Positions 10,168 to 19,702 are shown, numbered from the stretch's first letter. The stretch: DNA of 64,000 nucleotides from Thioalkalivibrio versutus (GCF_001999325.1 NZ_MVAR01000019.1:1-64000), one strand, 5' to 3'. Numbers and translations: made by a program. The notes: generated from the sequence alone by a model not told the origin.

Positions 10168-11463
10168 ATGACCGAAACCGTGCAGGACACACCCCGCTTC
10201 GACCAGCTCGATCTGCCCGAACCCGTCCAGGCGGGCATCCGCGCCACCGGTTTCGAAACCTGCACCCCGATCCAGGCACAGACCCTGCCGATCGCGCTGG
10301 CCGGCCACGACGTCGCCGGCCAGGCCCAGACCGGGACCGGCAAGACGGCCGCCTTCCTGATCGCGACCTTCAACCGCCTGCTGCGCCAGCAGCCTTCGCC
10401 CAACCGGCGGCCCACGGACGTGCGCGCCCTGATCCTGGCCCCGACCCGCGAACTGGCGATCCAGATCCACAAGGATGCCGAATCGCTGGGCGCCGAGACC
10501 GGGCTGAAGCTCGCGCTGGCCTACGGCGGCACCGGCTACGACAGCCAGCGCGAACAGCTGGAGGCCGGCGCCGACATCCTGATCGGCACGCCCGGACGCA
10601 TCATCGACTACTTCAAGCAGAAGGTCTTCGGCCTCAAGCATACGGAGGTGGTGGTGCTGGACGAGGCGGATCGCATGTTCGATCTCGGCTTCATCAAGGA
10701 TGTGCGCTTTCTGATGCGTGGCTGCGCGCCGGCCAGCGAACGCCTGTCGATGCTGTTCTCCGCCACGCTGTCCTTCCGCGTGATGGAGCTGGCGTACGAG
10801 CACATGAACAATCCGGAAAAGGTCCAGGTCGAGGCCGAGACCCTGACTGCCGACCGCGTGCGCCAGGTGATTTACTACCCGGCCAACGACGAAAAGATCC
10901 CGCTGCTCCTCGGGCTCGCACGCGACCTCAAGCCGGAGCGCGCCATCGTGTTCGTGAACACCAAGCACGGCGCCGAGAAGGTCTGCGACTGGCTGAACGT
11001 GAACGACCAGAAGGCCGCGCTGCTGTCCGGCGACGTGCCGCAGAACAAGCGCTCGCAGCTGCTGGGACACTTCGCCGCTGGCGAATACACCTACCTGGTG
11101 GCGACCGACGTGGCCGCCCGCGGGCTGCACATCCCGGCGGTCACGCATGTCTTCAACTTCGATCTGCCGCAGTCCGGCGAGGACTACGTGCACCGTATCG
11201 GGCGCACCGCACGTGCGGGCGCCGAAGGTGACGCGATCAGCTTCGGCTGCGAGGACTCGGCCTTCTACCTGCCGGATATCGAGAGCTACCTGGGCGAGCG
11301 CATCCCCACCGCGAGCGTGGACCCGGCACGCCTGTTCCAGGATGCGGTCAAGCCGAAACCGCGCCCGCGCAAGCCGCGCGACGATCGCCGCGGTGGCCCG
11401 CGCTCCGGCGGAGGCGGCCGCCCCGGAGGCAGCCGCCCGCAGCGCAGCGGCAACCGGGGCTGA
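10168..11463 (+). CDS. rhlB: DEAD-box ATP-dependent RNA helicase RhlB
   Basis: RNA helicase; in enterobacteria RhlB is part of the RNase E degradosome. The 431-residue protein has the Q motif ([10 protein letters not shown]), motif I (AQTGTGKT), [13 protein letters not shown] ([15 protein letters not shown]), SAT (LFSATLS), [13 protein letters not shown] and [10 protein letters not shown], ending in an Arg/Gly-rich tail. The order and the DLGFIKD and [12 protein letters not shown] segments identify RhlB rather than RhlE or DeaD. The ATG at 10168 is chosen because the upstream extension lacks homology and overlaps trxA. Confidence 0.95.
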   Translation: MTETVQDTPRFDQLDLPEPVQAGIRATGFETCTPIQAQTLPIALAGHDVAGQAQTGTGKTAAFLIATFNRLLRQQPSPNRRPTDVRALILAPTRELAIQIHKDAESLGAETGLKLALAYGGTGYDSQREQLEAGADILIGTPGRIIDYFKQKVFGLKHTEVVVLDEADRMFDLGFIKDVRFLMRGCAPASERLSMLFSATLSFRVMELAYEHMNNPEKVQVEAETLTADRVRQVIYYPANDEKIPLLLGLARDLKPERAIVFVNTKHGAEKVCDWLNVNDQKAALLSGDVPQNKRSQLLGHFAAGEYTYLVATDVAARGLHIPAVTHVFNFDLPQSGEDYVHRIGRTARAGAEGDAISFGCEDSAFYLPDIESYLGERIPTASVDPARLFQDAVKPKPRPRKPRDDRRGGPRSGGGGRPGGSRPQRSGNRG

Positions 11464-11491
11464 GCGGACGCGGGAAAACCACAGAAAAAGA

Positions 11492-11567
11492 TGGTGCCGG
11501 CGAGAGGAGTCGAACCTCCGACCTATCGATTACGAATCGATTGCTCTACCAACTGAGCTACACCGGC
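11492..11567 (-). tRNA. tRNA-Thr (anticodon CGT)
   Basis: The reverse complement folds as a full cloverleaf: acceptor GCCGGTG paired with the 3' end, D arm GCTCAGTTGGTAGAGC, anticodon arm ATCGA-TTCGTAA-TCGAT with anticodon CGT, T arm with GGTTCGACTCC, and an encoded CCA. Length is 76 bases including CCA. It is convergent with rhlB, 28 bases after its stop. Confidence 0.96.
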
Positions 11568-11640
11568 GAAGCGCGACATGATAGCGAGGGCCGGTGCCGA
11601 CCACAATCCGGCGAGCCCGGACAATCGACCGATCACCGGC

Positions 11641-12078
11641 TCAGGAGCGGCGGCGGCCCACGCGGAAGACGACGTCCACACCCTCGAGTTCCTTGCCTTC
11701 CGGCAGGGCGGGCAGATCGGAGATGTCGATCCGCGCCGGATCCACGTCTTCCAGTTGCCCGGTATCGGTATGGAACAGGTGGTGATGCGGATTCAGGTTG
11801 GAGTCGTAGAACAGCTTGGCCGGATCAATCACGACCTCGCGCACCAGCCCCTTCTCGGCGAACAGGTTCAGGGTGTTGTACACCGTGGCCTTGGACACCC
11901 GCGAGGCATGCCGCATTAGCTGCCCGAGGATTTGCTCGGCGCTGAGGTGCTGATGGCGGGCGAACATCACGCGGGCAATCTCGACGCGCTGCTCGGTCGG
12001 GGAGATCGCGTGCTCGCGCAGCATTTCGCGCGCGGCGTGGACCGAGAGCAGATCCGGGTTGTTGGAGTCGATGTTCAT
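11641..12078 (-). CDS. Fur-family transcriptional regulator, Irr-like
   Basis: A 145-residue DNA-binding metalloregulator. It has the Fur winged helix with recognition helix RVSKATVYNTLNLF and the dimerisation domain with a PHHHLF histidine cluster. It has no cysteine at all, so the CxxC structural zinc sites of Fur and PerR are missing. The FYDSN, HHH and C-terminal PEGKELEGVDVVFRV blocks resemble the Irr branch, which senses heme/iron in alphaproteobacteria. Target genes cannot be told from the window. It sits alone between two tRNA genes on the same strand. Confidence 0.85.
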   Translation of the reverse strand: MNIDSNNPDLLSVHAAREMLREHAISPTEQRVEIARVMFARHQHLSAEQILGQLMRHASRVSKATVYNTLNLFAEKGLVREVVIDPAKLFYDSNLNPHHHLFHTDTGQLEDVDPARIDISDLPALPEGKELEGVDVVFRVGRRRS

Positions 12079-12160
12079 GATTCCGACGATATAACAGGGA
12101 TCTGGAGCAAGTCCATATCCCGCTTTCCGGGGACCGGTGAGGCCGGGAAGCCTGATAGAA

Positions 12161-12234
12161 TGGAGCGGGTGATGGGAATCGAACCCACATTAAGAGCTTG
12201 GGAAGCTCCCGTTCTACCATTGAACTACACCCGC
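12161..12234 (-). tRNA. tRNA-Gly (anticodon CCC)
   Basis: The reverse complement starts GCGGGTGTAGTTCAATGGTA, with anticodon arm GGAGC-TTCCCAA-GCTCT (anticodon CCC), T arm GGGTTCGATTCCC and an encoded CCA end; 74 bases in total. It decodes GGG. It lies upstream of the Fur-family gene on the same strand and is divergent from thiS. Confidence 0.96.
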
Positions 12235-12299
12235 TTGCGCCGCCGATTGTAGGCCTTGTCGGCCTCCGGCTCAACGGTAAACTGAGCAGTCGAAGAACC

Positions 12300-12506
12300 A
12301 TGCAGATTCAGCTGAACGGCGAACCCTTTGAACTCCCCGATGATCGCGAGGCCACCCTGGCCGCGCTGATCGAGGCACGCGGCCTTGGTGGCCGCCGTCT
12401 GGCGGTGGAGGTGAACGAAGAGCTGGTCCCGCGCAGCGAGCACGCGGCCCATCCCCTGAAACCCGGGGATCGCGTGGAGATCGTGCAGGCGATCGGGGGC
12501 GGCTAG
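12300..12506 (+). CDS. thiS: sulfur carrier protein ThiS
   Basis: Ubiquitin-like carrier whose C-terminal glycine thiocarboxylate donates sulfur for the thiamine thiazole ring. The 68-residue product begins MQIQLNGEPFEL and ends in the obligatory double glycine (AIGGG). The ATG at 12300 is used because residues encoded further upstream overlap tRNA-Gly. thiG follows 48 bases later, so the two form the thiazole-synthesis operon. Confidence 0.94.
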   Translation: MQIQLNGEPFELPDDREATLAALIEARGLGGRRLAVEVNEELVPRSEHAAHPLKPGDRVEIVQAIGGG

Positions 12507-12554
12507 ATTGGCCAGCCGCCCGGCCTGCGACCACTTTTCAACGAAGGAATGACC

Positions 12555-13358
12555 ATGACCGAATCGGCCGCGTCCGCCGACGACCTGTTCCGCGTAGGCA
12601 CGCGCGAGTTCACCTCCCGCCTGCTCGTTGGGACCGGCAAGTACCGCGATCTCGACCAGACCCGCGACGCCATCGAGGCGAGCGGCGCGGAGATCGTGAC
12701 CGTCGCCATCCGCCGCACCAACATCGGCCAGAACCCGGACGAACCCAACCTGCTGGACGTGATCTCGCCGGAGCGCTACACGCTGCTGCCGAATACTGCC
12801 GGCTGCTTCAATGCCGAGGATGCGATCCGCACCTGCCGCCTGGCACGCGAGCTGCTCGACGGCCACAACCTGGTGAAGCTGGAGGTCCTGGGCGACGAGA
12901 AGACCCTGTACCCGGACGTCTTCGAGACCGTGAAGGCCGCCGAGACGCTGGTGGCCGAAGGCTTCGACGTGATGGTCTACACCACCGACGACCCGCTGCT
13001 GGCGAAGCGCCTGGAAGACATCGGCTGCCTGGCGATCATGCCGCTGGCCGCGCCGATCGGCTCGGGCCTGGGCATCCAGAATCGCTACAACATCCGCGAG
13101 ATCGTGGAGAACGCCACGGTTCCGGTGCTGGTGGATGCCGGGGTCGGCACCGCCTCGGACGCCGCGATCGCAATGGAGCTGGGCTGCGACGGCGTGCTGA
13201 TGAACACCGCCATCGCCGCCGCCGACGACCCGGTGCTGATGGCCTCGGCGATGCGCCACGCGATCATCGGCGGGCGCCAGGCCTTTCGCGCCGGGCGCAT
13301 GGCGCCGCGGCGCTACGCCTCGGCCTCCTCACCGCAGACCGGCCTGTTCTTCAGCTGA
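12555..13358 (+). CDS. thiG: thiazole synthase ThiG
   Basis: TIM-barrel enzyme that joins deoxyxylulose 5-phosphate, dehydroglycine/iminoacetate and the ThiS thiocarboxylate into thiazole phosphate. The 267-residue product shows LLVGTGKY, the [11 protein letters not shown] strand with neighbouring Schiff-base region, [23 protein letters not shown], the GSGLGIQN loop and [14 protein letters not shown]. The start at 12555 fits the AAGGA site better (six-base gap) than the ATG at 12549. trmB follows two bases after the stop codon. Confidence 0.97.
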   Translation: MTESAASADDLFRVGTREFTSRLLVGTGKYRDLDQTRDAIEASGAEIVTVAIRRTNIGQNPDEPNLLDVISPERYTLLPNTAGCFNAEDAIRTCRLARELLDGHNLVKLEVLGDEKTLYPDVFETVKAAETLVAEGFDVMVYTTDDPLLAKRLEDIGCLAIMPLAAPIGSGLGIQNRYNIREIVENATVPVLVDAGVGTASDAAIAMELGCDGVLMNTAIAAADDPVLMASAMRHAIIGGRQAFRAGRMAPRRYASASSPQTGLFFS

Positions 13359-13360
13359 GC

Positions 13361-14089
13361 ATGAGCGACCACGCCAACGCCGAGACGGACGACAAGCCGT
13401 TCTACCGCCGCATCCGCAGCTTCGTGCGCCGCGAGGGCCGGCTGACGCCGGGCCAGCAGCGGGCACTGGACGACCTGTTACCGCGCTTTGGCCTGCAGCT
13501 ACCGGAACCCGCGGCACCGCTGGACCTGACTTCCGTTTTCGGGCGCACGGCACCCGTGACGCTGGAGATCGGCTTCGGGGACGGCGAGAGCCTGGCCGAG
13601 CAGGCCGCGAACCAGCCGGAACGCGACTTCATCGGTATCGAGGTGCACCGGCCGGGGGTCGGGCATCTTCTGCGCGAGGTGGAGCAGCGCGGCCTGACCA
13701 ATGTGCGCGTCAGCGACGTCGATGCGGTGGAACTGCTGGAGCGCTACCTGACGCCCGCCAGCCTGGACTGCGTGCAGGTGTTCTTCCCCGACCCTTGGCA
13801 CAAGAAGCGCCACCACAAGCGGCGCCTGATCCAGCCGGCCTTCGTGCGCCACCTGGCGACGCGCATCCGGCCGGGCGGACGGCTGCATCTGGCGACCGAC
13901 TGGGCCGAATATGCCGAACACATGATGGTGGTGCTGGAGGAATGCCGGCCATGGTTCGTGCCGGACGGCCCGATCCCGGCTCCCGGCCGGCCGCCGGAGC
14001 GCCCGGTGACCAAGTTCGAACGGCGCGGGGAGCAACGCGGCCACCAGGTCGCCGATCTGCTCTACCGGCGCACCGACGAACCCGCCTGA
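13361..14089 (+). CDS. trmB: tRNA (guanine-N7-)-methyltransferase TrmB
   Basis: Makes m7G46 in the variable loop of tRNA using S-adenosylmethionine. The 242-residue protein has the SAM-binding LEIGFGDGESL motif, IGIEVHRPGVGHLL, the family signature VFFPDPWHKKRHHKRR, and LHLATDWAEYAEHM, with TKFERRGEQRGH at the C-terminal end. It follows thiG by two bases and is probably cotranscribed; trmB next to thiSG is common in gammaproteobacteria. Confidence 0.97.
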   Translation: MSDHANAETDDKPFYRRIRSFVRREGRLTPGQQRALDDLLPRFGLQLPEPAAPLDLTSVFGRTAPVTLEIGFGDGESLAEQAANQPERDFIGIEVHRPGVGHLLREVEQRGLTNVRVSDVDAVELLERYLTPASLDCVQVFFPDPWHKKRHHKRRLIQPAFVRHLATRIRPGGRLHLATDWAEYAEHMMVVLEECRPWFVPDGPIPAPGRPPERPVTKFERRGEQRGHQVADLLYRRTDEPA

Positions 14090-14116
14090 TGATACCCGGC
14101 GCGATGCCGGGTCGGA

Positions 14117-14965
14117 TCAGGCGTTCTTGACCACCAGGACCGGGCAGTCAGCCCCGCCAATCACGCGCTCGGACACGCTGCCCATCAGAAGGCGCTTGAG
14201 CCCGGTACGCCCGTGGCTGCCGACCACCACCAGATCGCGATGGTCGCGCGCAGCGACCTCCAGCAGGGTGACCTCGGGGCGCCCCTCCTCGAAGGTCGCA
14301 TCGGCCTCCAGCCCCTTCTCGCGGGCCTCGCCCTGCAGACGCTGGATGGCCTGGACACCCTCCTGACGCCGCTCCTCGTTCTGCCCCGGGACCGCCACGG
14401 ACACGATCGTGATCGGAAGCTTGCAATAGCCGGCCAGCTCGATTGCGGCGCGCGCGGCCTGGTCCCCAAGGTCGGAGCCGTCGGTCCCCACCAGAAGCCC
14501 GCGATGCGGCGCCTGGGCGCCGCGCGGGACAATCATCACGTTGCAGGGTGCGAGCCCCACGACCTTGCGCGTGGCGTCGCCCACCATCAGGCGCGAGAGG
14601 TCACCTCGATCGCGTCGGCCGATGACGATCAGCCCGGCCTTGAACTCCTCGGCAATGGCGACGATCTCCTGGTGCCGGTCGACCCCGTGGCGCAGGATCA
14701 TGGAGGCATCGATGCCCACCTCGCGGGCGCGCTTTTCCAGTGCGTCCAGATCGGTCTGGCCGGCAACGCTCGCCTCGTGGCTGCGCGGCGGAGACAACGC
14801 ATCGTGCTGGGTATCGGTGCGGATAATCCGTGCGACGATCAGGCGCGCACCACAGCGCTGCGCCAGATCCAGCGCCACATTCTCGGCGGATTCGCTGAAC
14901 TCGGAGCCATCCGTCGCCAGGACGATGGTCTCGAAACGGCACAGCGGGGCATCTGAATCGGACAT
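14117..14965 (-). CDS. universal stress protein with two UspA domains
   Basis: A 282-residue cytoplasmic protein made of two tandem Usp domains (about 14-155 and 160-282). Each domain starts with a TDGSEFSE/TDGSDLGD-type strand. The second ends with the ATP-binding GSHGRTGLKRLLMGSVSERV motif; the first has the partial equivalent GRRDRGDLSRLMVGDATRKV, so ATP is probably bound by at least the second. The start at 14965 is preceded by GGTGGAGACC. It is a stand-alone gene convergent with trmB; its role in stress survival is inferred from the family only. Confidence 0.92.
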   Translation of the reverse strand: MSDSDAPLCRFETIVLATDGSEFSESAENVALDLAQRCGARLIVARIIRTDTQHDALSPPRSHEASVAGQTDLDALEKRAREVGIDASMILRHGVDRHQEIVAIAEEFKAGLIVIGRRDRGDLSRLMVGDATRKVVGLAPCNVMIVPRGAQAPHRGLLVGTDGSDLGDQAARAAIELAGYCKLPITIVSVAVPGQNEERRQEGVQAIQRLQGEAREKGLEADATFEEGRPEVTLLEVAARDHRDLVVVGSHGRTGLKRLLMGSVSERVIGGADCPVLVVKNA

Positions 14966-15232
14966 GCTGGGGTCTCCACCTGGACTTTTTTCCAAGCATA
15001 ACCGACATGCCGGCAAACGCCAGCACTCGGGGCCGCGCCGAACGAACCGCCTACCCAACGCCAGCGCATTTTTTGCGTCCGTGCCCGCGGGATGAAATAA
15101 TCCCGCGCTTTCAAGGGAAAGGCGGAATCTGTTTCCGCCGACCCGCCTCGGCGCCTGCGCCCGGCGCGAGTCCCCTTTTTCGGCTTCTGGCCACGCGCCG
15201 TCCGGCGCGGGTCCTCAGGACACGACTGGAAC

Positions 15233-17071
15233 ATGGAAAACCTTACGCTGACCACCGAGATGATCGTGGTGCTTGCGCTGCTCGCGTTCACGATCTTCCT
15301 GTTTGTCTCCGAGATCATCCGGGTCGACCTGGCGGCGATCTCGGTGATGGTCCTGCTCGGCCTGCTGACGCTGGTGCCCGGACTCGGGATGCTGGTCGGC
15401 CAGGAAGAGCTGTTCAGCGGCTTCGCCTCCAATGCGGTGATCTCGATCATCGCGGTGATGATTATCGGCGCCGGCCTGGACAAGACCGGCGTGATGCACA
15501 AGGTGGCGGCGTTCATCATGCGCGTGGGTGGCACCACCGAAAAAAGCATCATCCCGACCGTCTCCGGAACCGTCGGCGTAATCTCCAGCTTCATGCAGAA
15601 CATCGGCGCAGCCGCGCTGTTCATGCCGGTGATGAGCCGCATCTCCAATCGCCTGAACATCCCGCTGTCGCGCCTGCTGATGCCGATGGGCTTCGCCGCG
15701 ATCGTCGGCGGCACCATCACCCTGGTCGGGTCCAGCCCGCTGATCCTGCTGAACGACCTGCTGCCGTCGGACATGGAACCGTTCCAGCTGTTCGACGTGA
15801 CCCCGATCGGCCTGGCCCTGCTGGCCACCGCCATCGTCTACTTCGTGCTGCTGGGCCGCTTCGTACTGCCGTCGGTCAAGAGCAAGGCCACCCAGCGCGA
15901 AAGTGCACAGGACTACTTCCAGCGCGTGTACGGCCTGTCCTACGAGATCCATGAGCTGTTCGTCCCGGAGAACGACCCGATGGTTGGGCGCACGGTGGCC
16001 GAGATCGAGCGCGAGACCGGGATCGCGATCGTCGGCACCTACATGCGCGACGAGCTGCGCATGGCACCGTGGACCGGCTACGAGATCCAGGCCAACTCGC
16101 ACCTGGCCGTGCTGGCCAGCCCGTCACGCATGGAAAAGCTGTGCGAGGGCACGCGCAAGCGTCCCAGCACCCATCTCGACGTGTTCGCCAACGCCCTGGA
16201 CAGTGGGCGTTCCGGCGTCGCCGAGGTCGCCATCGCGCCGGGCTCGAACCTCGCCGGCAAGACGGTCACCGAACTGGCGATGCGCCAGACCTACGGCCTG
16301 TCGGTGATGCGCATCCAGCGCGGCAACGAGACCTACGGCGAGGGGCTACGCGACATCCCCCTGGAACCGGGCGATATCCTGGTGGTGCACTGCACCTGGG
16401 AATCGCTGGCCCGGCTGGAGCAGGACCGCGATTTCGTGGTGATCACGTCGGACTATCCGCGCGAGGAACTGGTACCGTCCAAGGTGCCGCATGCGCTGTT
16501 CTTCCTGGCGCTGACCGTGGGCCTGATCGTGTTCACCGACCTGATGCTCTCGGTCGCACTGCTGACCGGCGCACTGGGCATGATCCTGACCGGCGTCATC
16601 AGCCTCGACAACGCCTATCGCGCCGTCAGCTGGAAGACCGTCTTCCTGCTGGCGTCACTGATCCCGCTAGGCATGGCGGTGGAGAACACCGGAACCGCCG
16701 CCTGGATCGCGCAGAACACGCTGGAGATGCTGGGGACCGTACCGCCCTGGGTGCTGCAGGCGACGATCTTTGCCCTGGCCACGTTCTTCACGCTGGTCAT
16801 GTCCAACGTCGGCGCGACCGTGCTGCTGGTGCCGCTGGCGATCAATTTCGCGATCGCCGCGCAGGCCGCGGGCATGGATGCCGACCCGCGCGTGTTCGCG
16901 CTGACCGTGGCGATCGCCACCTCGAATTCCTTCCTGATCCCGACCCACCAGGTGAACGCCCTGATCATGGGCCCCGGCGGCTATCGGGTGAAGGACTTCA
17001 TGAAGGCGGGCGGCATCATGACCATCCTGTTCGCCGTGGTCGCCATGTTCATGCTCAACCTGATTTTCTAG
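15233..17071 (+). CDS. SLC13/DASS-family permease with two RCK_C (TrkA-C) domains
   Basis: Inner-membrane anion transporter of 612 residues. An N-terminal block of hydrophobic helices (about 1-215) and a C-terminal block (about 415-612) flank a soluble insert with two RCK_C domains (about 225-305 and 325-405). This architecture occurs in bacterial and algal permeases linked to sulfate, thiosulfate or other anions. The ligand cannot be told from sequence. The gene is immediately upstream of phosphoribulokinase, so a role in the autotrophic, sulfur-oxidising lifestyle is plausible. It could also move dicarboxylates. Confidence 0.88.
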   Translation: MENLTLTTEMIVVLALLAFTIFLFVSEIIRVDLAAISVMVLLGLLTLVPGLGMLVGQEELFSGFASNAVISIIAVMIIGAGLDKTGVMHKVAAFIMRVGGTTEKSIIPTVSGTVGVISSFMQNIGAAALFMPVMSRISNRLNIPLSRLLMPMGFAAIVGGTITLVGSSPLILLNDLLPSDMEPFQLFDVTPIGLALLATAIVYFVLLGRFVLPSVKSKATQRESAQDYFQRVYGLSYEIHELFVPENDPMVGRTVAEIERETGIAIVGTYMRDELRMAPWTGYEIQANSHLAVLASPSRMEKLCEGTRKRPSTHLDVFANALDSGRSGVAEVAIAPGSNLAGKTVTELAMRQTYGLSVMRIQRGNETYGEGLRDIPLEPGDILVVHCTWESLARLEQDRDFVVITSDYPREELVPSKVPHALFFLALTVGLIVFTDLMLSVALLTGALGMILTGVISLDNAYRAVSWKTVFLLASLIPLGMAVENTGTAAWIAQNTLEMLGTVPPWVLQATIFALATFFTLVMSNVGATVLLVPLAINFAIAAQAAGMDADPRVFALTVAIATSNSFLIPTHQVNALIMGPGGYRVKDFMKAGGIMTILFAVVAMFMLNLIF

Positions 17072-17117
17072 TCTGTTAAACGCAACCTTTAGCAACCCGT
17101 TTGCAAGGAGAAATCCC

Positions 17118-18008
17118 ATGTCCCAGAAGCATCCCGTGATTGCGGTGACCGGTTCCTCGGGTGCCGGCACCTCCACCGTCAAGCGCTCCTTCGAGTCCAT
17201 CTTCCGTCGCGAGCAGATCAGCCCGGTTGTGATCGAGGGCGACAGCTTCCATCGCTATGACCGCAAGGCAATGAAGGAGGCGATGCAGAAGGCCGCCGCC
17301 GACGGCAACGATCACTTCTCGCACTTCGGCCCCGAAGCCAACCTGTTCGATCGCATCGAGGGGCTGTTCAAGACCTACGGCGAGACCGGCCAGGGCGAGA
17401 AGCGCTACTACCTGCACTCCGACGAAGAGGCCGCCGAGCACAACGAGCGCCTTGGCACCAACCTTGGACCGGGCGAGTTCACCCCCTGGGAAGAGATCCA
17501 GCCGGGCACCGATCTGATGTTCTACGAAGGCCTGCACGGCCTGGTCGTGAACGGCGAAGTGGACGCCGCGCAGCACGTGGACCTGGGTATCGGCGTGGTG
17601 CCGATCGTGAACCTCGAGTGGATCCAGAAGATCTTCCGCGACAACGCCGAGCGCGGCTATTCCGCCGAGGCGATCGTCGACACGATCCTGCGGCGCATGC
17701 CGGACTACGTGAACTACATCACCCCGCAGTTCGGCTACACCGACATCAACTTCCAGCGCGTGCCGACGGTGGACACCTCCAACCCGTTCATCGCCCGCGC
17801 GGTGCCGACCCCGGACGAGTCGATGGTGGTGATCAGCTTCAAGGATCCGGCGAAGCTCGGCATCGACTTCCCGTACCTGCAGAACATGATCCCGGACTCC
17901 TTCATGTCCGATCCCAAGACCCTGGTGGTCCCGGGCGGCAAGATGAGCTTCGCGATGGAGGTCATCCTGGCCCCGATCATCCACGAGATGCTGTCGCGTC
18001 GCGGCTGA
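17118..18008 (+). CDS. prk: phosphoribulokinase
   Basis: Phosphorylates ribulose 5-phosphate to ribulose 1,5-bisphosphate, the substrate of RuBisCO in the Calvin-Benson cycle. The 296-residue length and sequence are those of the proteobacterial (octameric) class: Walker A GSSGAGTSTV, VVIEGDSFHRYDR, HFGPEANLFD and MFYEGLHGLV. An AAGGAG ribosome site precedes the ATG. No cbb genes are adjacent; the upstream neighbour is the SLC13 permease. A strong terminator follows. Confidence 0.97.
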   Translation: MSQKHPVIAVTGSSGAGTSTVKRSFESIFRREQISPVVIEGDSFHRYDRKAMKEAMQKAAADGNDHFSHFGPEANLFDRIEGLFKTYGETGQGEKRYYLHSDEEAAEHNERLGTNLGPGEFTPWEEIQPGTDLMFYEGLHGLVVNGEVDAAQHVDLGIGVVPIVNLEWIQKIFRDNAERGYSAEAIVDTILRRMPDYVNYITPQFGYTDINFQRVPTVDTSNPFIARAVPTPDESMVVISFKDPAKLGIDFPYLQNMIPDSFMSDPKTLVVPGGKMSFAMEVILAPIIHEMLSRRG

Positions 18009-18034
18009 TCCGCAAGCCCAAGAGAAGTTCCCAA

Positions 18035-18058
18035 GCCCCGCTCCGGCGGGGCTTTTTT
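18035..18058 (+). terminator. Rho-independent terminator of prk
   Basis: GCCCCGC (18035-18041), loop TCCG, inverse GCGGGGC, followed by six T (18053-18058). It lies 27 bases after the prk stop codon and separates prk from the next genes. Confidence 0.92.
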
Positions 18059-18116
18059 CGTTCAAGGCCGGGCATTCCGCTAGGATTCGGGCTTTAACCA
18101 ACAGGACGGAGTTGGC

Positions 18117-18575
18117 GTGTTCGGACTCTTCGGGCCACGGCCGGCCCAACAGATGGAGCGCTTTCGCAGCCGTTACGACGGACGCTCGCTGATCGTGCAC
18201 CAGGGTTTCAACGGGGACTGGCTGGAGGAGCTCATCAAGCAGCCGGGTGGCGGCGGGCACTTCCGCATGGACAGCCGGCCACTGCCGCGGCGGCGCCCCA
18301 CCCCGGTGGAATGGCTGGTGCAGACCTACATCCTGCCGCTGGACCTCCCTCAGCCACTGTTTCTGGACGTACGCGAGGACGCCATCCTCGTGCGCCACCT
18401 GACGCGCGGGCAGCATGCCGTGCACCCCTCCGAGATCGCCTGGTTTCTGGAGGAACTGGACACTCGCCACCACGCCCGCCTGGTCTTCGCCGAAGACGGC
18501 GGCCTGCACGTGCACACCGGCCTGCCGGTCGAAGACAACGAGGCCCTCAGCATGCTGGAGCATCTCGGTTTATGA
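18117..18575 (+). CDS. uncharacterised protein upstream of a FIST-domain gene
   Basis: I do not recognise this 152-residue protein. It is soluble, without signal peptide, membrane helix or cysteine. It starts at GTG 18117 behind GGACGGAG; the N-terminus is MFGLFGPRP. A central aromatic segment (VEWLVQTYILPLDLPQPLFLDV) is hydrophobic but interrupted by prolines. The stop codon overlaps the start of the FIST gene (ATGA), so the two are translationally coupled and probably work together. Confidence 0.7.
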   Translation: MFGLFGPRPAQQMERFRSRYDGRSLIVHQGFNGDWLEELIKQPGGGGHFRMDSRPLPRRRPTPVEWLVQTYILPLDLPQPLFLDVREDAILVRHLTRGQHAVHPSEIAWFLEELDTRHHARLVFAEDGGLHVHTGLPVEDNEALSMLEHLGL

Positions 18576-19702
18576 CCACACCCTTTCGCAGCGCCACCGC
18601 CCACGGCGACGAGCCCGGGGCCCTGGCCACCACCCTGATCGCCGAGCTCGGCGAACAGCCGGTACGTGGCGATGATGAGGTACGCGTCGGCTTCATCTAT
18701 CTCTCCGACCCCCTGAGCCGCCACGCCCGCAGCCTGCTGAAACACCTGCGCGAAGGCCTCGGGATCGATCACTTCGTCGGCGGCATGGCCATGGCGATCA
18801 TCGGCCCGCGCGACGAGCTCTACGAGCAGCCCGGTGTGACCCTGATGATCGGCGAGTTCCCGGCATCCAGTGTTCGGGTCATCTACCATCCGGTACGTCG
18901 CTTCGAGGATCTGGTACAGGAACTGGACGGCTTCCTCGACCCGCAGACCCCGGGGCGTCTGATCCTGAATGCCGACCCCCAAACGGAGGGCCTGGAAGAC
19001 ATACTGACCGAGATCGGCGAGCAGACCGCCTGGTTCGCCACCGGGGGTGTCAACTCCGGCGAGCCCGGCGTGGTACAGATCGCCGACGGGGTCTCCGCCT
19101 CGGGCATCACCGGCCTGGCGCTGCGCGACGATGTCGCCATCGCCGCGCGCCACAGCCAGGGCTGCACACCATTGCCCGGCCAGCACGAGCTGACCGAGAC
19201 CTGGCGCAACATCATCGTGCGCCTTGACGGGCAGCAGGCGCTGCCGGCATTCAAGGGCATCATCGGCGATGTCCTGTCGCGCGATCTGGAACGCGCGCTG
19301 GGCTACATCCTGGTCGGCTTTCCCATCGCCGGCTCGGATACCGGCGACTATCGCGTGCGCAACATTATCGGGGTGGACCTGGACCAGGAGGTGCTCGCGA
19401 TCGGCGAGATGCTGGAACCGGGGTCGCAGATCCTGTTCGTGCGCCGCGACGGCCAGGCCGCCCGCGACGACCTGGAACGCATGCTGGAACAGGTGCGCGC
19501 CCAGGCACCCAACGGCATTCGCGGGGCGCTCTACGTCTCCTGTGTCGGGCGCGGACGCCACCAGTTCGGGCAGGAAGGCGCGGAGTTGGCTATCGTGCAA
19601 AAGGGACTGGGGGACGTACCCCTGGTCGGCTTCTTCGCCAATGGCGAGATCTTCGCCAACCGCCTGTACGGCTACACCGGGGTCCTGACCCTGTTCACCT
19701 GA
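18572..19702 (+). CDS. FIST-domain signal-transduction protein
   Basis: FIST proteins have an N-terminal and a C-terminal FIST domain thought to bind small ligands such as amino acids. This 376-residue product carries both (about 10-210 and 215-355) and has no fused histidine kinase, GGDEF or HTH output. The C-terminal block shows GALYVSCVGRGRH and GDVPLVGFFANGEIF, typical of FIST_C. The ATG at 18572 overlaps the previous stop codon. Function in the cell is unknown; ligand sensing with the upstream protein as partner is inference. Confidence 0.85.
   Translation: MTTPFRSATAHGDEPGALATTLIAELGEQPVRGDDEVRVGFIYLSDPLSRHARSLLKHLREGLGIDHFVGGMAMAIIGPRDELYEQPGVTLMIGEFPASSVRVIYHPVRRFEDLVQELDGFLDPQTPGRLILNADPQTEGLEDILTEIGEQTAWFATGGVNSGEPGVVQIADGVSASGITGLALRDDVAIAARHSQGCTPLPGQHELTETWRNIIVRLDGQQALPAFKGIIGDVLSRDLERALGYILVGFPIAGSDTGDYRVRNIIGVDLDQEVLAIGEMLEPGSQILFVRRDGQAARDDLERMLEQVRAQAPNGIRGALYVSCVGRGRHQFGQEGAELAIVQKGLGDVPLVGFFANGEIFANRLYGYTGVLTLFT

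Noticed and set aside
12235-12299. TPP riboswitch before thiS
   Set aside because: Only 65 bases separate tRNA-Gly and thiS and no CUGAGA or similar core is present.
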